This document shows, piece by piece, positions 34,648-44,006 of a stretch of 64,000 nucleotides of DNA. The position numbers and the translations under genes are program-made. The stretch lies in contig NZ_LR733844.1 of assembly GCF_902506455.1 (NCBI RefSeq), positions 249,133 to 313,132 on the forward strand, written 5' to 3'. Each line of letters opens with the position of its first letter. The first letter of the stretch is position 1. Source of the stretch: Sphingomonas sp. 8AM. Lineage in GTDB: Bacteria > Pseudomonadota > Alphaproteobacteria > Sphingomonadales > Sphingomonadaceae. The notes beneath the pieces are model-generated. The model saw only the letters and a program-made list of their open reading frames with translations. It was not told the origin of the DNA and searched no databases.

Positions 34648-36204
34648 ATGGGTAACGCTAACCGCAGCAACACTCCGGTGCAGCGGGTCGTGGTTGTCGG
34701 TGGGGGATCGGCGGGCTGGATTGCCGCCTGTCGTCTCGCCGCAGCGGTGCGCCGCAGCGGTAGCGACGTAACAGTGACGCTCGTGGAATCGGACAAGGTG
34801 CCTACCGTCGGCGTGGGCGAGGGCACATGGCCGACGATGCGGAACACGCTCGCGAAGATCGGGCTTTCCGAAACCGAGTTCGTGCGCGGGTGTGATGCCG
34901 CTTTCAAACAGGGTGCGCGCTTCGTCGGCTGGGCGGACGGTAGTCGGAAAGACGCTTATTATCACCCGCTCAACCCGCCGGCGGGTGCGACGGAAGTCGA
35001 TCTCGCACCTCATTGGCAGCGGCGGCCGGGCGGGACGGATTTCGCGGAGTGGGTCGATTACCAAGCGACGCTGTGCGACGCCGGGCTGGCGCCCAAGGCG
35101 ATCACCATGCCCGAATATGCGGGCCAGGCGAATTACGCCTATCATCTCGACGCGGGTAAGTTCGCGACGTTGTTGCACCGCCACGCCACCACGAACCTGG
35201 GCGTGACGCATGTCATCGGTGACATCACGCGCGCCGAAATGGCCGACAACGGCGACATCGCTTCGTTGGTGCTCGAGGATGGGCGGTCGATCCCGGGTGA
35301 TCTGTTCGTCGATTGCTCGGGCTTTGCCGCTCTGCTGATCGGCGGCGTCTATGACGTGCCGTTCCGCTCGTGCCGCGACGTGATGTTCGCCGACCGCGCG
35401 GTCGCGATGCAGGTGCCATATGATGATCCCGACGACCCGGTGACGTGTCACACCGTCGCGACCGCGCAGACCGCCGGCTGGATCTGGGACATCGGGCTAT
35501 GGACGCGGCGCGGGATCGGCCATGTCTACAGCAGCGCGCATCAGAGCGACGACGCGGCAGAGGCGACGTTGCGCCGCTATATCGGGCCGGCGGCGGAGCA
35601 ATTGTCGGCGCGGGTTCTGCGAATCGACGCCGGACATCGCGCGCGCTTCTGGCAGAACAATTGCGTCGCTGTCGGCCTGTCGGCGGGGTTCGTCGAACCC
35701 TTGGAGGCGTCGGCGCTGATGCTGATCGAGGCGTCGATGGACGCGATCGCTGACCGCCTGCCGCGTACGCGCGGCGCGATCGAGACCGCCGCGCGCCAGT
35801 TCAATGCGGCCTTTTCGCATCACTGGGCGCGCATTATCGAGTTCCTGAAGCTGCATTATGCGATCACGCGGCGCACCGACAGCGACTTCTGGCGCGACCA
35901 TGCCGATCCGGCGACGTGGTCCGACGGCCTGGCCGAGCGGCTGGCGCTGTGGCGCGACCACCCGCCCGCACCAAACGACTTCGACCATGCGCGAGAGGTG
36001 TTCGGCTGGCCCAGCTACCAATATGTGCTGCACGGCATGAACTATCCGACCCGTTATCCGCGACCCGATGCAACTCCCGACGCCGCGCTCGCGCAGCGCT
36101 GGCTTGCCCGTAACGAACGGGTCCGCGCCGACGCGCTGCAACGGCTGCCGAAGCATCGCGATCTGCTGCGCGCGGTGCGCGAGCATGGAATGCAGGCGAT
36201 ATGA
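34648..36204 (+). CDS. Flavin-dependent tryptophan halogenase family protein
   Basis: A 518-residue FAD-binding protein. The nucleotide motif VVVVGGGSAGWIAA (GGGSAG at 18-23) and the halogenase signature WxWxI (GWIWDIGLWTR) are present. The lysine that forms the chloramine in true halogenases is conserved at Lys87 (AAFKQGARF), as is the SAGFVEPLEAS segment with the catalytic Glu. In sphingomonads and Caulobacter such genes occur next to TonB receptors and SapC genes in glycan-use loci, so the physiological substrate may not be tryptophan. Its stop overlaps the SapC start (ATGA). Confidence 0.88.
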   Translation: MGNANRSNTPVQRVVVVGGGSAGWIAACRLAAAVRRSGSDVTVTLVESDKVPTVGVGEGTWPTMRNTLAKIGLSETEFVRGCDAAFKQGARFVGWADGSRKDAYYHPLNPPAGATEVDLAPHWQRRPGGTDFAEWVDYQATLCDAGLAPKAITMPEYAGQANYAYHLDAGKFATLLHRHATTNLGVTHVIGDITRAEMADNGDIASLVLEDGRSIPGDLFVDCSGFAALLIGGVYDVPFRSCRDVMFADRAVAMQVPYDDPDDPVTCHTVATAQTAGWIWDIGLWTRRGIGHVYSSAHQSDDAAEATLRRYIGPAAEQLSARVLRIDAGHRARFWQNNCVAVGLSAGFVEPLEASALMLIEASMDAIADRLPRTRGAIETAARQFNAAFSHHWARIIEFLKLHYAITRRTDSDFWRDHADPATWSDGLAERLALWRDHPPAPNDFDHAREVFGWPSYQYVLHGMNYPTRYPRPDATPDAALAQRWLARNERVRADALQRLPKHRDLLRAVREHGMQAI

Positions 36205-36908
36205 CCCGACTGCGCGCGCTTGATCCGGCCCGCCACGGCGCGCTGCGTCTCGACCGTGCCCGTGGCGCAGCGGAACGGCGGCTGGTGCCGGTCGGACGCA
36301 GCGAGATCGCGCTGCTGGCGGCGGATATGCCGCTGCTGCTCGCCAAGGACGGGCAGACCGGACGGTTTGAGATCGTTGCGCTGACCGGACTGGTCGAGTC
36401 CGCCAATCTCTTCGTCTCGCCATCGGGATATCATGCCACCAGCCAGCCACGCGCGGCGGGGCTGACCGCGCTGCGGCTCGATGCGGCGGGAGCGGACGGT
36501 GTGGCGGTCGACGAAGCGGATGAGTCGGTGGGCGATACGGGCGAGCCACTGTTCGATGCGGGCCGCGCCGACCATTGGCGTCGCGCGCTGGAAGCAGCGC
36601 TGGCGGACGTCACTGCGGGACGGGCGTTGGCGCACAGTTATGCGTCGCGCACGCTGCTGCGCCCGATATCGGTGACGCTGACGATGGGCGACGGGCAGGA
36701 GCAGGTGCTCGACGGGCTGTACGGGGTCGCGGAGACGGAGCTGGCAGCGCTGGCCGACGACGCGGTGATCGCGATGCACCGCGCCGACGAACTCGCTCCG
36801 GCAGCGGTCTTGACCGCGTCGCTGGCGCAGATGGAGCGGTTGCGCCAGCTCCACAATGCGCGCTTTCCCCGGCAGGTCGCGGCGATCCGACTGGCGATCG
36901 CCAACTGA
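36201..36908 (+). CDS. SapC-family protein
   Basis: A 235-residue protein of the SapC family. The HGALRLDRARG start, LAADMPLLLAKDGQTGRFEIVALTGL and the terminal LHNARFPRQ segments are typical of the family. It was named after a Campylobacter surface-layer related gene, but in alphaproteobacteria it accompanies TonB receptors and tryptophan-halogenase-like genes. Role unknown, no signal peptide. Translationally coupled to the halogenase gene. Confidence 0.85.
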   Translation: MTRLRALDPARHGALRLDRARGAAERRLVPVGRSEIALLAADMPLLLAKDGQTGRFEIVALTGLVESANLFVSPSGYHATSQPRAAGLTALRLDAAGADGVAVDEADESVGDTGEPLFDAGRADHWRRALEAALADVTAGRALAHSYASRTLLRPISVTLTMGDGQEQVLDGLYGVAETELAALADDAVIAMHRADELAPAAVLTASLAQMERLRQLHNARFPRQVAAIRLAIAN

Positions 36909-36925
36909 TCCGCAGCATTGGAACG

Positions 36926-37441
36926 TCAGCGATCGTCCGCTCGCCAGATGTCGGCGGCCTCCCGTAGCCTGACCTTCGACGCGAGCGCCCGGAGTGCGAT
37001 GTTGTGGACGAGTTCGGTAGGCGCCGTGCACAGATCGCTCGCGACCTGCACGCCCACGGCATCGGCCGCCCTCGACAGCGCGGTAAAGACGACACAATTC
37101 TGCGTCATCATACCCGCGATCAGTAACGTGCGCGTGCCGGCGAGATGGGACGAAAGGTCCGTTTCCTGAAACGCGTCGGGGAAGCGCTTGGTGACGACCG
37201 GCGCTCCGGCTGCCGCGTCGAGGATCGCCGTGCGGATCGCGACGCCAGCGCTATCGGAACGGAACGGGCCAGTCGGAGCGGTCGAAAGGTGCCGGACGAG
37301 CACCACGCGGTCACCCGCTGCACGCGTCGCGCCGATCGCCGCGACGATGCGTGCCTCGGTTTCCACAGCCTGCCACAGCGGCAGCGCACCCCCCGCGAAA
37401 TAGTCGTTCTGGACGTCGATGACGATCAGGGTCCGGGTCAT
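36926..37441 (-). CDS. Isochorismatase-family cysteine hydrolase
   Basis: A 171-residue hydrolase with the Asp9-Lys85-Cys116 triad (LIVIDVQNDYF, VTKRFPDAF, MMTQNCVVFT) of nicotinamidase/isochorismatase-like enzymes. It should cleave an amide or ester such as nicotinamide, a carbamate or an isochorismate-type bond. The substrate cannot be read from sequence. It is divergent from a GlxA-type regulator, 85 bp apart, which probably controls it; such hydrolase/regulator pairs are common. Confidence 0.88.
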   Translation of the reverse strand: MTRTLIVIDVQNDYFAGGALPLWQAVETEARIVAAIGATRAAGDRVVLVRHLSTAPTGPFRSDSAGVAIRTAILDAAAGAPVVTKRFPDAFQETDLSSHLAGTRTLLIAGMMTQNCVVFTALSRAADAVGVQVASDLCTAPTELVHNIALRALASKVRLREAADIWRADDR

Positions 37442-37526
37442 GCAAGCTCACTCCTGATGCTCCGGTATCAGCCTTGACGTACGTCGGTGAGTGGCCCGGC
37501 GGACGATCTTCGGGTAGATCGGGCCA

Positions 37527-38513
37527 ATGCGCATCGCTGTGCTCGCGTATGACGGGGTCAGTCCGTTCATGCTTTCCACCCCGCTGGCGGTGTTTGGAGA
37601 GCCGTTCCTCGTGAGTGGGCACCGGGTTGATGTCTGCGCAGCCCGTCCCCGGTTTCGGGCGAGTGGCGGGCTGGTCATCGAAGCCTCCGGAATGCTCGAT
37701 GCGGCGCCGGAATCTGACGTCGTGATCCTGCCGGGATGGCGCGATGCGGACGAGCCGGTGTCTCCCGAGCTCGTCGCCACGCTGCGCACCGCCGCGCGCC
37801 GCGGTGCGACCATTGTCGGCCTGTGTCTCGGGGCGTTTGGCCTGGCAGAGGCGGGCTTACTCGACGGGCGGCGCGCCACCACTCACTGGGCGCGCGCGGA
37901 TGCCTTCGCGCGGCGCTATCCCGGCGTGACCGTTGATGCCGGAGCGCTATTCGTTGACGAGGGGCGGGTGCTGACCTCTGCCGGTATCGCCGCAGGGCTC
38001 GATTGCTGCCTGCACCTGCTCGGCCGGCTCTCCGGAGCGAAAGAGGCACATCGCGTGGCGCGGCATCTGGTCGTTGCGCCGCAACGCATGGGCAAACAAC
38101 CGCAACTGCTCGCGAGACCGATGCCGGGGTCCTCCGCGGACCGGCGGGTGGCTGAAGTGCTGGAAGCCTTGCGCGGGGATCCGTGCTCCGCGCCGTCGCT
38201 GGACGCGCTGGCGGCCCGTGCCGGGCTGAGCCGCCGCAGCCTGACCCGCCACATCCGCGCGCGCACCGGCGGCAGCCTCGGCGACTGGCTGAAGCAGGTG
38301 CGGCTCGCGCGCGCGCAGGAGTTGATGGCGGCTGGCGCGGGAGGGCTTGACGATGTGGCACTCCAGTCTGGCTTCCCCGACGCTGCCGCCTTGCGTCGCG
38401 CGTTTCGGACAGACTTGGGGCTGACACCGACGCAGTGGCTGGCGCGGCAGCGGATACCCGAACCGGCGCGGTTGCGTAGCCTCACGCCGCGGGACGCTGG
38501 TTCCACGGCATGA
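37527..38513 (+). CDS. GlxA-family transcriptional regulator (DJ-1/PfpI + AraC HTH)
   Basis: A 328-residue regulator. The N-terminal ~170 residues form a DJ-1/PfpI amidotransferase-like fold (AVLAYDGVSPFMLSTPLAVF; VIVGLCLGAFGLAEAGLLDGRRATTHW), with Cys in the nucleophile-elbow position, that senses a small molecule. The C-terminal AraC-type double HTH spans about 210-310 (LDALAARAGLSRRSLTRHIRARTGGSLGDWLKQVRLARAQELM). Some family members respond to glycine betaine or arginine-type ligands. The divergent isochorismatase-like gene is its likely target. The last 32 bp overlap the opposite-strand rhodanese pseudogene. Confidence 0.87.
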   Translation: MRIAVLAYDGVSPFMLSTPLAVFGEPFLVSGHRVDVCAARPRFRASGGLVIEASGMLDAAPESDVVILPGWRDADEPVSPELVATLRTAARRGATIVGLCLGAFGLAEAGLLDGRRATTHWARADAFARRYPGVTVDAGALFVDEGRVLTSAGIAAGLDCCLHLLGRLSGAKEAHRVARHLVVAPQRMGKQPQLLARPMPGSSADRRVAEVLEALRGDPCSAPSLDALAARAGLSRRSLTRHIRARTGGSLGDWLKQVRLARAQELMAAGAGGLDDVALQSGFPDAAALRRAFRTDLGLTPTQWLARQRIPEPARLRSLTPRDAGSTA

Positions 38514-38995
38514 AGCGCAGCAGGTTGGCCATGCCGCACCACCCTGTCACGCCAGCAAACATCAACCCGGCACCGATGAAGGCGGAGTATCCGAGGAAGC
38601 CGGGGGCGACAAAGCGACTGAGGAGTACGCCGGTCAATACCAGCGCCCTCGCGATGATCTGCACCTGCCGCATGATCTCCAGCGGCCTCGACCGATCGAC
38701 GATGGTGGGATGCCCGGCCTGCCGCCAAGCATCGATGCCGCCTTTGAGAATGTGGACGGGCGCGCCACGCGCTGCCGCGCCGCGCCGCATTGGCGGTGGT
38801 GCGCATGCCGGACTTGCAATGAAAGATGACCGTGCGCCCGTCATGCGGCAGATCGGCAAACTGGTCGAGCGGCACGTTGACTGCGCCGGAGGTGCGCTCG
38901 CGCGCATGCTCGTCGGGACCGCGAACATCGATCAGGCGGGCACCGGCCTCGATCGCTGCGCGCGTGTCGGCGGGAGAAAGGGGCGCAACCGTCAT
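38482..38995 (-). pseudogene. Rhodanese-DUF2892 fusion, frameshifted
   Basis: The frame from ATG 38995 encodes a rhodanese domain (MTVAPLSPADTRAAIEAGARLIDVRGPDEHARE, and the active-site loop FHCKSGMRTT with its catalytic Cys). Near 38775-38795 the coding sequence jumps to another frame, which carries on as RGAPVHILKGGIDAWRQAGHP and then a DUF2892 membrane part (ALVLTGVLLSRFVAPGFLGYSAFIGAGLMFAGVTGWCGMANLL) to the stop at 38482. An intact form would be a ~170-residue membrane-anchored sulfurtransferase. The change lies in a GC-rich run, so a sequencing error is possible, but the adjacent truncated metallo-beta-lactamase gene suggests real decay. Confidence 0.75.
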
Positions 38996-39092
38996 TGCAT
39001 CAATCCTTGCAGTGAAGTTGGCAGAGCGTGGCGGGGAGCGTTTCGACGCGGCCATCCGCAATGGCGCACCGAAGCGTCTGGCTCCCGCGGCA

Positions 39093-39209
39093 ATGTGTAA
39101 TGAGGCCGTCGTCGAGCCCTTCTTCGATGAGTGGACGAAAACGATCAGCTATTTTGTGGGCGATCACGCGACGAAGACGGCGGCAGTGATCGATCCGGTA
39201 CTCGTGTGA
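39093..39209 (+). pseudogene. N-terminal stub of an MBL-fold persulfide dioxygenase-like (Blh/ETHE1-type) gene
   Basis: A 38-codon frame reads NEAVVEPFFDEWTKTISYFVGD and ATKTAAVIDPVLV, closely matching the first ~38 residues of the Blh-type metallo-beta-lactamase hydrolases, then ends at TGA 39207. None of the HxHxDH metal-binding part follows in any frame. It is divergent from the rhodanese-DUF2892 pseudogene; intact relatives often pair in hydrogen-sulfide detoxification loci, so this locus is a relic of such a pathway. Confidence 0.65.
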
Positions 39210-39286
39210 CCGGGGGCGATCGTCGCGTTCCGCCATGTCCTTCTCACGATGCTGATGCGCAACGCTCCGGCCTGAACCACGCCGGA

Positions 39287-40201
39287 TTAATGCTCTCCTT
39301 CTCCAATGCCGCGATTGGCAGCCACGAAGAAGTCGATCGTCGCTCGCACCGCCGGGCGCACCTGCCGGCGGCTCGCGTGATAGATGAAGAAGCCGGGGAA
39401 GGGCGGGCAATGGTCGCGGAACAGCTCGACCAGCCGGCCCGCCGCCAGTTCGTCGGCCATTACGCTCTCGATGGCGAATCCGATGCCCGCGCCGTCGCAC
39501 AAGGCGCGCCGCAACAATGCATCGTCGTTGACGATCAGGGTCTGCGGGAGCGCGTCGAGCACCAGATCGTCACCGTTTCGCGTCACCTCCCACCGATAGA
39601 CGCCCCCGCTGAGCCGGCGGTGCAGGCAACGGTGACCGGCGAGATCCTCGAGCGTCCGCGGTTGCCCGTGCCGCGCAAGATACGCCGGCGACGCCACCGC
39701 TGCCATCCGCAGCGGACCGCCGATCCGCGTTGCGATCATGTCGGGCCGCAGGGTCTCGCCGAGGCGCACGCCCAGATCGTAACCCTCCGCGACCGTGTCG
39801 ACGAACCGGTCGTCGATCACCAGATCGAGAGTGATCCCGGGATAGGTTTCGACAAACCTTGCAAGATGGGGCGCGAATAGCGCGTGCGCCGACAGCGGCG
39901 TCAGTGTGACGCGTACCGGTCCGGCCGGCGCGGCATCGCTGTCACAGGCATCGGCAACCGCAGCCTCGATCTCGCCGAGCGCGGGCGCGACGCGGCCGAG
40001 CAGCGCGCGCCCCGCGTCGGTCAACGCGAGGCTGCGGGTCGAGCGATTGAGCAACCGCAGCGCGAGCGTCGCCTCCAGCTCGGCAACGGCATGGCTCACG
40101 GCCGAGGGCGACATCCCCAGTGTTCGGGCCGCAGCGCGAAAGCCGCCGGCATGTGCGACGGCGGCGAAGATGCTGAGGCGGGCCAGTCGCTCACGGTCCA
40201 T
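39287..40201 (-). CDS. LysR-family transcriptional regulator
   Basis: A 304-residue regulator. The N-terminal winged HTH (ERLARLSIFAAVAHAGGFRAAARTLGMSPSAVSHAVAELEATLALRLLNRSTRSLALTDAG) is the standard LysR type, followed by a two-lobed effector domain (from about residue 90). The ATG at 40201 is used; the open frame continues to 40234 without family similarity. It is divergent from the aldo/keto reductase gene (93 bp), the typical arrangement of a LysR protein and its target. Confidence 0.9.
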   Translation of the reverse strand: MDRERLARLSIFAAVAHAGGFRAAARTLGMSPSAVSHAVAELEATLALRLLNRSTRSLALTDAGRALLGRVAPALGEIEAAVADACDSDAAPAGPVRVTLTPLSAHALFAPHLARFVETYPGITLDLVIDDRFVDTVAEGYDLGVRLGETLRPDMIATRIGGPLRMAAVASPAYLARHGQPRTLEDLAGHRCLHRRLSGGVYRWEVTRNGDDLVLDALPQTLIVNDDALLRRALCDGAGIGFAIESVMADELAAGRLVELFRDHCPPFPGFFIYHASRRQVRPAVRATIDFFVAANRGIGEGEH

Positions 40202-40294
40202 TGTCTCACCCGGTCGAACGGAGTGTCCGATCAAGGCCGTCTAGTCCGCACAATCTTGGCAGCCAATATGGCCGTCGTAATCGGCAGAGGAGCG

Positions 40295-41299
40295 ATGACG
40301 ATGCAGATGCGTAAATTGGGTCAGCTTGAGGTGTCGGCGATCGGCCTCGGTTGCATGGGCTTTACCGCCGCCTATGGCGGACAGGAGGCGGCGGCGTCGA
40401 TCGCCACGCTGCATCATGCGGTCGAGCGAGGCATCACCTTCTTCGACACCGCCGAGGTTTATGGGCCGTACGAGAACGAGGAGATCGTCGGCCGCGGGTT
40501 GCGCGCGGTCCGCGACAAGGTGGTGATCGCGACCAAGTTCGGCTTCGACATCGCGCCCGAGGGGGCGGCCGGCTTCGAGCGGATGCGCGGTATGGACGGA
40601 ACGCCGGACAATGCGCGTCGTGCGATCGAGGGGTCGTTACGTCGGCTCGGCACCGAGGTGATCGACCTGTTCTATCTGCATCGTCCCGACCCCGCGACGC
40701 CGATCGAGGACACGGTCAGCGCGATGGCCGAACTGGTACACGCAGGCAAGGCGCGGTTCCTTGGCCTGTCGGAGGTCACCGCCGACCAGCTCCGTCGTGC
40801 GCACGCGGTGCATCCGATCACCGCCTTGCAGAGCGAATATTCACTGTGGGAACGTTATGTCGAGGACGAGATGCTCGCGACCTGCCGCGAACTCGGCATC
40901 GCGCTGGTGCCGTACAGCCCGCTCGGCCGTGGGTTTCTGTCGGGAAAGATCCGCAGCAAGGCCGATCTCGCCGCCGCCGACTTCCGCAGCACGCTTCCGC
41001 GCTTCGAGGAGGCCAATCTCGACGCCAATCTGAAGCTGGTCGACCGGCTGCGCCAGCTTGCCGAGGAGAAGGGCGTGACGGCGGCCCAACTGGCGCTCGC
41101 CTGGGTGCTGGCGCAAGGCGACGACATCGTCCCCATCCCGGGGTCGCGCAAGATCGCCAATCTGGACGACAACATTGCTGCAGTCGCGATCACGCTGACC
41201 GGCGACGATCGCGCCCGCATCGCCGCGGCGATGTCCGGTGTGCAAGGCGCACGTTATGCTCCGCGCGAAATGTCGATGCTACCGAAGCGGTCGACGTGA
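40295..41299 (+). CDS. Aldo/keto reductase
   Basis: A 334-residue NADPH-dependent TIM-barrel reductase. The catalytic tetrad is present: Asp51, Tyr56 (FFDTAEVYGP), Lys81 (IATKFGFD) and His129 (LFYLHRPDP). NADPH-binding segment GSRKIANLDDN near 290. The LGCMGFTAAYGG opening and overall sequence match the YakC/AKR13-type family found next to LysR genes. GAGGAG precedes ATG 40295; another ATG at 40268 is possible. Likely reduces reactive aldehydes; precise substrate unknown. Confidence 0.9.
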   Translation: MTMQMRKLGQLEVSAIGLGCMGFTAAYGGQEAAASIATLHHAVERGITFFDTAEVYGPYENEEIVGRGLRAVRDKVVIATKFGFDIAPEGAAGFERMRGMDGTPDNARRAIEGSLRRLGTEVIDLFYLHRPDPATPIEDTVSAMAELVHAGKARFLGLSEVTADQLRRAHAVHPITALQSEYSLWERYVEDEMLATCRELGIALVPYSPLGRGFLSGKIRSKADLAAADFRSTLPRFEEANLDANLKLVDRLRQLAEEKGVTAAQLALAWVLAQGDDIVPIPGSRKIANLDDNIAAVAITLTGDDRARIAAAMSGVQGARYAPREMSMLPKRST

Positions 41300-41467
41300 T
41301 TGACGTTCAGGATGTCCGCGGCGCAGCTCTGTAGCGGGCATCCAAGACCTCCTTCCCCGAGAACTGTCCGACGCCGCGTCTGCCGCGCAGCATGACGTTG
41401 TCATGTATCTGTTTTTATTCAACAAGGGCTTCAGTGCTGCAAACGGCAAGCGCGGGGAGAGGTTGGC

Positions 41468-43075
41468 ATGAGAGCGCTTTTTGGCGGAGCGGCGATCGCC
41501 GCGATGACGGTCTGCACGGCGGCACTGGCGCAGCAAGCACCGGTAACGGTGACGGTCGCCGCGGACGGAACCGGTCCGCGGATCGATCGCAACATCTTCG
41601 GTCAGTTCGCCGAGAATCTTGGGACCGGTATTTACGGGGGGGTCTGGGTCGGTGAGGATTCGCCGATCCCGAACGTCCGCGGCATCCGCACCGATGTCGT
41701 GGCGGCGCTGAAGGCGCTCAAGGTGCCGAGCGTTCGCTGGCCCGGCGGTTGCTTCGCTGACGAATATCACTGGCGGGACGGCATCGGTCCGCGCGCGAAA
41801 CGCGCTGTCACGGTGAACGGCAGCTGGGGCAACGCGCTCGAGAAGAACGACTTCGGCACCGACGAATTTTTCGACTTCATCGGCCAGATCGGGTCGGAGG
41901 CCTATCTATCGGTCAACATGGGATCGGGCAGCGTCAAGGAGGCCGCCGACTGGATGGCCTATATGACCGCCGATCCGGGCACGACGGCGGGCGCAGAGCG
42001 GGCCGCCAACGGTCATCGGGCGCCCTATCGCGTGAAGTTCCTGGGGCTCGGCAACGAGAGCTGGAGCTGCGGCGGCGCCTATACTCCGGATTACTATGTC
42101 GACGAAATGAAGCGTTACGCCCGCTTCGCGCGCAACCTGAACCTCCAGCAGAACGGCACCGACAATCCGGCGGGCGGATCGGTAGCGGGGTCCGACCCGA
42201 TGCGGCGCATCGCGGTGGGTCCGGGCGGCCCCGACACCGCCTACACCGAAGCGGTGATGCGCGCCTGGAAGGGGCACGATTGGGCGTGGAGCATCGAGGG
42301 GCTATCGATGCACCAATATACTTGGGTCGCCTGGCCGCCGAAATTTGCCAGCACCGGCTTTGGCGAGCGCGAATATGCCACGCTCGTCAAGGACACGCTG
42401 AAGATGGAGGATATGATCCGCATCCATTCGGCGGTCATGGACAAATACGATCCCGAGAAGAAGGTGCCGCTGGTCATCGACGAATGGGGCGTCTGGCTGG
42501 CAAAGCTGCCGGGTAGCCGGGACGGCTTCCTCCACCAGCAGAATTCGATCCGTGACGCGATCATCGCATCGATCAATCTCAACATGTTTACGCGCCACGC
42601 CGACCGCGTCCGCATGACCGCAATCGCGCAGATGGTTAACGTGTTGCAGGCGATGATCCTGACCGACGGGCCAAAGATGGTGCTGACGCCGACCTATCAC
42701 CTATTCAGGATGTATGTGCCGTTTCAGGATGCGACGCGGCTGCCGATCACCTTCGATGCCGGTACCTACCGCCTCGGCGACGTCACGCTGCCCCGCATCG
42801 ACGCGATCGCCGCGCGCGCCACCGACGGAAAGCTTTGGCTTGCGCTGACGAATGTCGATCCCGATCAACCCGCCCCGATCGACGCGCGGATCGATGGTAT
42901 TCGTGTCGGCGCTGCGTCGGGCACTGTGCTGACGGCCGACCGGGTCGATGCGATCAACACTTATGACCGGCCGGACATGGTCGCGCCGCGGCCGATCACC
43001 GCACGCGTGGAGCAGGGCAGGATCGCCGTCACCCTGCCACCCAGATCAGTCACCGTCCTTTCCGTGTCGCAATAG
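41468..43075 (+). CDS. Exported alpha-L-arabinofuranosidase (GH51)
   Basis: A 535-residue secreted glycosidase. A signal peptide (MRALFGGAAIAAMTV, cleaved after ALAQ) precedes the GH51 opening (IDRNIFGQFAENLGTGIYGGVWVGEDS). The acid/base Glu197 is in GLGNESWS and the nucleophile Glu339 in VIDEWGVW, followed by a beta-sandwich C-terminal domain. It removes alpha-L-arabinofuranosyl residues from arabinan or arabinoxylan, here in the periplasm or outside. Together with the two TonB receptors and the lyase-fold protein it suggests use of plant polysaccharides. A hairpin-T terminator follows. Confidence 0.92.
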   Translation: MRALFGGAAIAAMTVCTAALAQQAPVTVTVAADGTGPRIDRNIFGQFAENLGTGIYGGVWVGEDSPIPNVRGIRTDVVAALKALKVPSVRWPGGCFADEYHWRDGIGPRAKRAVTVNGSWGNALEKNDFGTDEFFDFIGQIGSEAYLSVNMGSGSVKEAADWMAYMTADPGTTAGAERAANGHRAPYRVKFLGLGNESWSCGGAYTPDYYVDEMKRYARFARNLNLQQNGTDNPAGGSVAGSDPMRRIAVGPGGPDTAYTEAVMRAWKGHDWAWSIEGLSMHQYTWVAWPPKFASTGFGEREYATLVKDTLKMEDMIRIHSAVMDKYDPEKKVPLVIDEWGVWLAKLPGSRDGFLHQQNSIRDAIIASINLNMFTRHADRVRMTAIAQMVNVLQAMILTDGPKMVLTPTYHLFRMYVPFQDATRLPITFDAGTYRLGDVTLPRIDAIAARATDGKLWLALTNVDPDQPAPIDARIDGIRVGAASGTVLTADRVDAINTYDRPDMVAPRPITARVEQGRIAVTLPPRSVTVLSVSQ

Positions 43076-43082
43076 GAGGATG

Positions 43083-43110
43083 GCAGAGCGATCGGTTCGG
43101 CTCTGCTTCT
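43083..43110 (+). terminator. Terminator after the arabinofuranosidase gene
   Basis: A 7-bp stem GCAGAGC / GCTCTGC (43083-43089, 43100-43106) followed by TTCT, 8 bp after the stop; immediately beyond lies a second small hairpin (CTTCAAA-CC-TTTGAAG, 43109-43124). The rest of the 43076-43359 gap holds no supported gene. Confidence 0.55.
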
Positions 43111-43359
43111 TCAAACCTTTGAAGCAACCACATGAGACGACGGCGCTATCTGATCGACCCAGAATCCAGTCGGCTTGCCAGATGGAAGCGTTAAGGATCC
43201 AAGCGACAATGGCCTGTCGACCGATCGTCAGCAGGCGCTTCCCAGGCCCTTGGCGCCAGGCGGAAGGCATATCGGGAGAAATGATGGGCGTCAGGACTTA
43301 CGCTCGAGGCAGCTGCGGCTCCCCTTAAGAAGGGTCGATGCTTCGCGGGAAGGTCGTGT

Positions 43360-43947
43360 TTAGCAGAGCCGCAGTCGGTTCCCCGAGGCTGGCCGGTATC
43401 GGCGCATTGCTGCGCCGGCCAGCGCGAAGCCCAGCACCATCGTCAGCCATGTTGCGGGTTCGGGCACGGCGGAAGGGCTTTCATAGTCGACGTTGAACCA
43501 GCCCTTCCAGTCGCTGTGATACGTCGTGCGGTCAGTGTTGTAGTAATCCGCCCAGTTATCGGCGAATTGCAGCCTGAGAATACCGTCGTCCTCAAGCCAG
43601 AAGTCGCTGTCGATGGCCCGCAAGTCGATCCTGCCGGAATATATCGCCGTACCGATTTCTTCATTTGAGCGGTCAGGCCTAAATTGCACAAATGCATCGC
43701 TTGTCGAGCCGAACCAGATGAGGGCGCCTCCGAGCCCGGTCGGCGATGTTAATGTCACCGAATAGCTGATTCCCTTGATCCGGCTATAGGGATCAAGCTT
43801 GGTTTCAATGGTCGTATTCTCATCCGAATAGTCCACTGCCGAATAACCATGCGCATCGTTCACGTCGATAAGGATAGTCGCCGCCTGCGTGGAAGGCGCG
43901 AGGACAAGAGTCGAGAATGCAAGAGCTGCCCTGACGAAGGTGTTCAT
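43360..43947 (-). CDS. PEP-CTERM sorting-domain protein
   Basis: A 195-residue exported protein with a signal peptide (MNTFVRAALAFSTLVLAP, cleaved near TQAA) and a C-terminal PEP-CTERM signal (VPEPATWLTMVLGFALAGAAMRRYRP). The central part is rich in Asp and aromatic residues (DSDFWLEDDGILRLQFADNWADYY) and probably a beta-sandwich. It matches no family that I recognise. It is just downstream of the DUF6055 lipoprotein gene on the same strand (59 bp). Confidence 0.82.
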   Translation of the reverse strand: MNTFVRAALAFSTLVLAPSTQAATILIDVNDAHGYSAVDYSDENTTIETKLDPYSRIKGISYSVTLTSPTGLGGALIWFGSTSDAFVQFRPDRSNEEIGTAIYSGRIDLRAIDSDFWLEDDGILRLQFADNWADYYNTDRTTYHSDWKGWFNVDYESPSAVPEPATWLTMVLGFALAGAAMRRYRPASGNRLRLC

Positions 43948-44006
43948 CGTCGATCATCCTTGAGAGAGGAGAGAATTGGTCTGTTCCATCGTCGATTGGG
44001 GGCAGC

